DNA of 8,069 bases from an uncultured Verrucomicrobiota bacterium (GTDB lineage: Bacteria > Verrucomicrobiota > Kiritimatiellia > RFP12 > UBA1067): the NCBI GenBank assembly GCA_946543025.1, contig CAMNLN010000155.1, forward strand, positions 1 through 8,069. The letters are read 5' to 3'. The notes below the pieces were generated by a model. It made no database searches. It worked only from the letters and a program-made list of their open reading frames with translations, and had not been told where the DNA came from. The translations under genes and the position numbers were made by a program. Position 1 is the stretch's first letter; every line of letters begins with the position of its first letter. Shown here in pieces: positions 5,870-8,069 of this stretch.

Positions 5870-7060
5870 ATGGACATCTTTCAAAAGTGCTACGGATGGA
5901 AGGAGGCGGATGAGATTCGAGCCGCTGGAATCTATCCGTTCTTCCATCGGCTCGAATCCCGGCAAGATACGGAAGTGATGATGGAAGGCCGCCGCCGAAT
6001 CATGCTTGGCTCGAACAACTATCTGGGGCTCACGATCTGCCCGGAGGTGGTCGAGGCCGGTGTTCGGGCATTGGAAAAATACGGAACCGGCTGCTCCGGC
6101 TCCCGATTCCTCAACGGCACGCTCGACCTGCACATCGAGCTTGAGCAGGAGATCGCGCAGTTCCTCGGCAAGGAGGCGGCCCTCACGTTCGGCACTGGCT
6201 TCCAGTCGAACGCCGGAATCATCAGCGCGCTCGTCGGCATGCACGACTACGTCGTCTGCGACCGCGAGAACCACGCCAGCATCTACGCGGGCTGCAAGCT
6301 GAGCTTCGGCAAGCTGCTCCGCTTCAAGCACAACGACATGTCCGACCTCGCCGCCTGCCTCGACCGGGTGCCGCCCGGCTGCGGCGCGCTCGTGGTGGTG
6401 GACGGCGTGTTCTCCATGGGCGGCGACGTGACGAACCTGCCGGAGGTCGTCCGGATCGCCAAAGCGCACGGCGCGCGCGTGATGGTAGACGATGCGCACG
6501 GGCTGGGCGTTCTCGGCGCGGGCGGACGCGGCACGGCCTTTCACTACGGGCTTGAAAAGGACGTGGACGTCTTCATGGGCACGTTCTCGAAGTCCCTCGC
6601 CTCTCTCGGCGGCTACATGGCCGGCGATGCGAAGGTGGTGGACTACGTGCGCCACCATTCGCGCCCGTTCATCTTTTCCGCCTCTCTGCCGCCCGCGAAC
6701 GCGGCGGTGGCGCTTGCGGCCCTGCGGCACCTGGAGGCGCATCCCGAGCTGCCCGTCCGCCTGAAGTCCCTTTCCGAATACGCCCGCGCCGGCTTCCAGG
6801 CGCGCGGCGTGCGTATCCGCGAATCGGCCCTCGGCGTCCCGACGCCGATCATCCCGCTCTACACCTACACCACGGAGGCGACGCTCGTCGCCGTCAAGAA
6901 GATCTTCGAGCTGGGCGTCTATGTGAACCCTGTCCTGCCGCCCGCCACCCCGGAAGGCGAAGCGCTCCTGCGCACGAGCTTCATGGCCACCCATACGGAG
7001 GCGCAGCTGGACGAGGCGATGGACGTCATCACGCGCGTGATGAAGGACTCGCCGACATGA
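5870..7060 (+). CDS. Serine palmitoyltransferase-like alpha-oxoamine synthase (PLP-dependent)
   Basis: This 396-residue enzyme belongs to the alpha-oxoamine synthase family, which condenses an amino acid with an acyl-CoA or acyl-ACP and releases CO2. Visible sites are SNNYLGL (48-54), GTGCSGSRFLNGTLDLH (72-88), the FGTGFQSN glycine loop (107-114), H135 in ENHAS that stacks on the cofactor, VDDAHGLGVLG with D207 and H210, and the PLP-binding K241 in GTFSKSLASLGGY. R368 is the likely substrate-carboxylate arginine. The length and the run KYGTGCSGSRFLNGT resemble Bacteroides-type serine palmitoyltransferase more than KBL or BioF, though 2-amino-3-ketobutyrate ligase or an AONS-like role cannot be excluded. 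The frame overlaps the following NAD-dependent epimerase by ATGA, as expected if the ketone product is handed to a reductase. It is probably cytosolic or peripheral on the membrane. Start 5870 follows the promoter by six bases. Confidence 0.85.
   Translation: MDIFQKCYGWKEADEIRAAGIYPFFHRLESRQDTEVMMEGRRRIMLGSNNYLGLTICPEVVEAGVRALEKYGTGCSGSRFLNGTLDLHIELEQEIAQFLGKEAALTFGTGFQSNAGIISALVGMHDYVVCDRENHASIYAGCKLSFGKLLRFKHNDMSDLAACLDRVPPGCGALVVVDGVFSMGGDVTNLPEVVRIAKAHGARVMVDDAHGLGVLGAGGRGTAFHYGLEKDVDVFMGTFSKSLASLGGYMAGDAKVVDYVRHHSRPFIFSASLPPANAAVALAALRHLEAHPELPVRLKSLSEYARAGFQARGVRIRESALGVPTPIIPLYTYTTEATLVAVKKIFELGVYVNPVLPPATPEGEALLRTSFMATHTEAQLDEAMDVITRVMKDSPT
7043..7047 (+). promoter_or_regulatory. Ribosome-binding site (AAGGA) of the epimerase/dehydratase gene
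   Basis: AAGGA lies nine bases before ATG 7057, within the last codons of the synthase gene. It supports the ATGA overlap as the true start and suggests both reinitiation and direct ribosome loading. Confidence 0.6.
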
Positions 7061-8016
7061 ACGGTTCACCCGGACATGTCCTCGTCACCGGCGCGGGCGG
7101 CTTCGTCGGCGGACATGTCGTACGACGATTCGCCGCCGAAGGATGGCGCGTCACGGGGCTCGTCCACCGCCGCCAGCCGAAGGAACCTGTGCCTGGCGCG
7201 ACCTATGTGACCGGTGACATCTCCGATACGACGGCCATCCGTGCGCTGGTGGAAAAACTCGCGCCCGACGTGATCGTCCACGCGGCGGCGCTCGCCTCGG
7301 ACGTCGGCCCCGACAAGCTCTTCCGCCGGCTCAACTACGAGTCCGTCGTCACTCTCGCGCCGCTGGCGAAACGGAAGTTCGTCTTCATCTCCACCGCCGA
7401 CGTCTACGGCATCCGCGACTTCACCGGCGAGGACGTCTCCACGCTGTCGTTCGACGACAACCTCCGCAATCCCTATCCCCGCTACAAGATCAAGTCCGAA
7501 CTCTGGCTGAAGGCCAACCTCCCGCCGGACCGGTTCGCCTGCATCCGTCCAGCCGCCATCTGGGGTCCGGGCGACGAGACGCTGGAGCGTCGCGTGGCGG
7601 ACTTCCTGCGCCGTTCGCCCTTCATCGTCCACTTCGGCAAGTGGCGCGGAAAGAACCGCTGGCCGCTCGCGGACGTCCGCCGCGTGGCGGAAGCGGCGTG
7701 GCTTGCGGCCACCACGGGCCGATGGGACGGCGACGGCGTGACGGTGATTGATTCTCGCCGCGTCACGGCCGACGAGTTCTACCGCGAGACCGCTGCGCGC
7801 CTTTTTCCAGGGCGACACTTCAGGACGCTCTGCCTGCCGATGTGGCTCGGCGTCCTCGTCGGCCGCCTCTCGTCCGGCCTCGCGAACATGCTCGGCCGCA
7901 CGCACGTGCTGTTCGACCCCTCCTACTACGCCCTCCGCACCGTCTCCAGCAACCTCGACTTCACCGACGCCTCCTTCCCCGACACGTCAGGCGCGCGGTC
8001 AGCGGCCTGCCCTTGA
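7057..8016 (+). CDS. NAD-dependent epimerase/dehydratase (extended SDR), possible ceramide/ketosphinganine reductase
   Basis: This 319-residue protein is an extended short-chain dehydrogenase. The nucleotide-binding loop T-G-A-G-G-F-V-G lies at 11-18, D54 in TGDISD contacts the adenine, HAAA is at 75-78, the catalytic Ser/Thr is in I-S-T-A-D-V-Y-G (111-118), and the Y140-x-x-x-K144 pair is in NPYPRYKIKSE. RPAAIWGPGD (164-173) matches the usual R-P-x-x-x-x-G-P block. The helix between N93 and the FVFIST strand is about seven residues shorter than usual. The gene overlaps the serine palmitoyltransferase-like gene by four bases. In Caulobacter an NAD-dependent epimerase (CerR) acts in ceramide synthesis beside serine palmitoyltransferase, so a reductase for a 3-keto lipid is a reasonable inference. 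Nucleotide-sugar or sterol-type substrates remain possible. The last dozen residues (PDTSGARSAACP) look unlike a family C-terminus and may follow a frameshift near the CCCC run at 7977-7980. Confidence 0.82.
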   Translation: MNGSPGHVLVTGAGGFVGGHVVRRFAAEGWRVTGLVHRRQPKEPVPGATYVTGDISDTTAIRALVEKLAPDVIVHAAALASDVGPDKLFRRLNYESVVTLAPLAKRKFVFISTADVYGIRDFTGEDVSTLSFDDNLRNPYPRYKIKSELWLKANLPPDRFACIRPAAIWGPGDETLERRVADFLRRSPFIVHFGKWRGKNRWPLADVRRVAEAAWLAATTGRWDGDGVTVIDSRRVTADEFYRETAARLFPGRHFRTLCLPMWLGVLVGRLSSGLANMLGRTHVLFDPSYYALRTVSSNLDFTDASFPDTSGARSAACP

Positions 8017-8050
8017 CCGTGCCGCGCGCTACCGCAGCCTTGTCGTGCGT

Positions 8051-8069
8051 GGAGGCGAAATCTATGAAT
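8051..8069 (+). promoter_or_regulatory. Shine-Dalgarno site and ATG of a possible next gene, cut by the window edge
   Basis: GGAGG at 8051-8055 is followed after eight bases by ATG 8064, and only two codons are visible. The spacing is ideal and the site lies 47 bases after the epimerase stop, so a third gene of the same operon may start here. The same frame is open upstream through the end of the epimerase gene, so the ATG could instead be an internal codon of a longer frame. Confidence 0.45.

Noticed and set aside
5750..7069. Long minus-strand open frame (439 codons) opposite the synthase gene
   Set aside because: Its composition (rich in Arg, His, Val, Ala, Glu, with no recognisable motif) is that of the antisense of a GC-rich gene, and the + strand has a full set of PLP-enzyme motifs.

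Overview
The window is a dense, high-GC bacterial segment with seven substantial genes, the last two codons' worth of a possible eighth, and no gene-free stretch longer than about 90 bases. No RNA gene, CRISPR array, transposase or integrase was recognised. GC-rich codons, a GldF/GldG/DUF4340 ABC module outside any visible gliding locus, and a bacterial serine palmitoyltransferase-like gene suggest an uncultured Verrucomicrobiota-type bacterium, possibly Kiritimatiellae. That taxonomic guess is inference from gene content and style, not proven by the sequence.

Region 1 (2-3462, + strand) is the distal part of an ABC export-type operon. It holds the 3' end of an ABC-2 permease (GldF-like), a 622-residue GldG-like auxiliary protein anchored at both ends, and a DUF4340 protein with a Lys/Pro/Ala-rich tail. 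A strong rho-independent terminator closes it. The ATPase gene should lie upstream of the window.

Region 2 (3461-4763, - strand) is a two-gene unit: an aldose 1-epimerase family protein (GalM-like, with one ligand-binding Asp apparently replaced by Ala), followed one base later by a small polytopic membrane protein of unknown function. The unit converges on region 1, and its last stop codon touches the T-tract of the region 1 terminator.

Region 3 (4770-8069, + strand) starts at a compact divergent promoter and carries a DMT/EamA transporter. It continues with a separately promoted pair: a serine palmitoyltransferase-like alpha-oxoamine synthase, and an NAD-dependent epimerase/dehydratase overlapping it by ATGA. 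The pair resembles the enzyme couple that makes and reduces the sphingoid backbone in sphingolipid-producing bacteria. A ribosome-binding site and ATG at the right edge suggest a further gene.

The main pattern that ordinary annotation would miss concerns initiation. The three genes with recognisable promoters have a -10 box 6 or 13 bases before the ATG and no Shine-Dalgarno sequence, so they look leaderless or nearly so. Most operon-internal genes have clear Shine-Dalgarno sequences.
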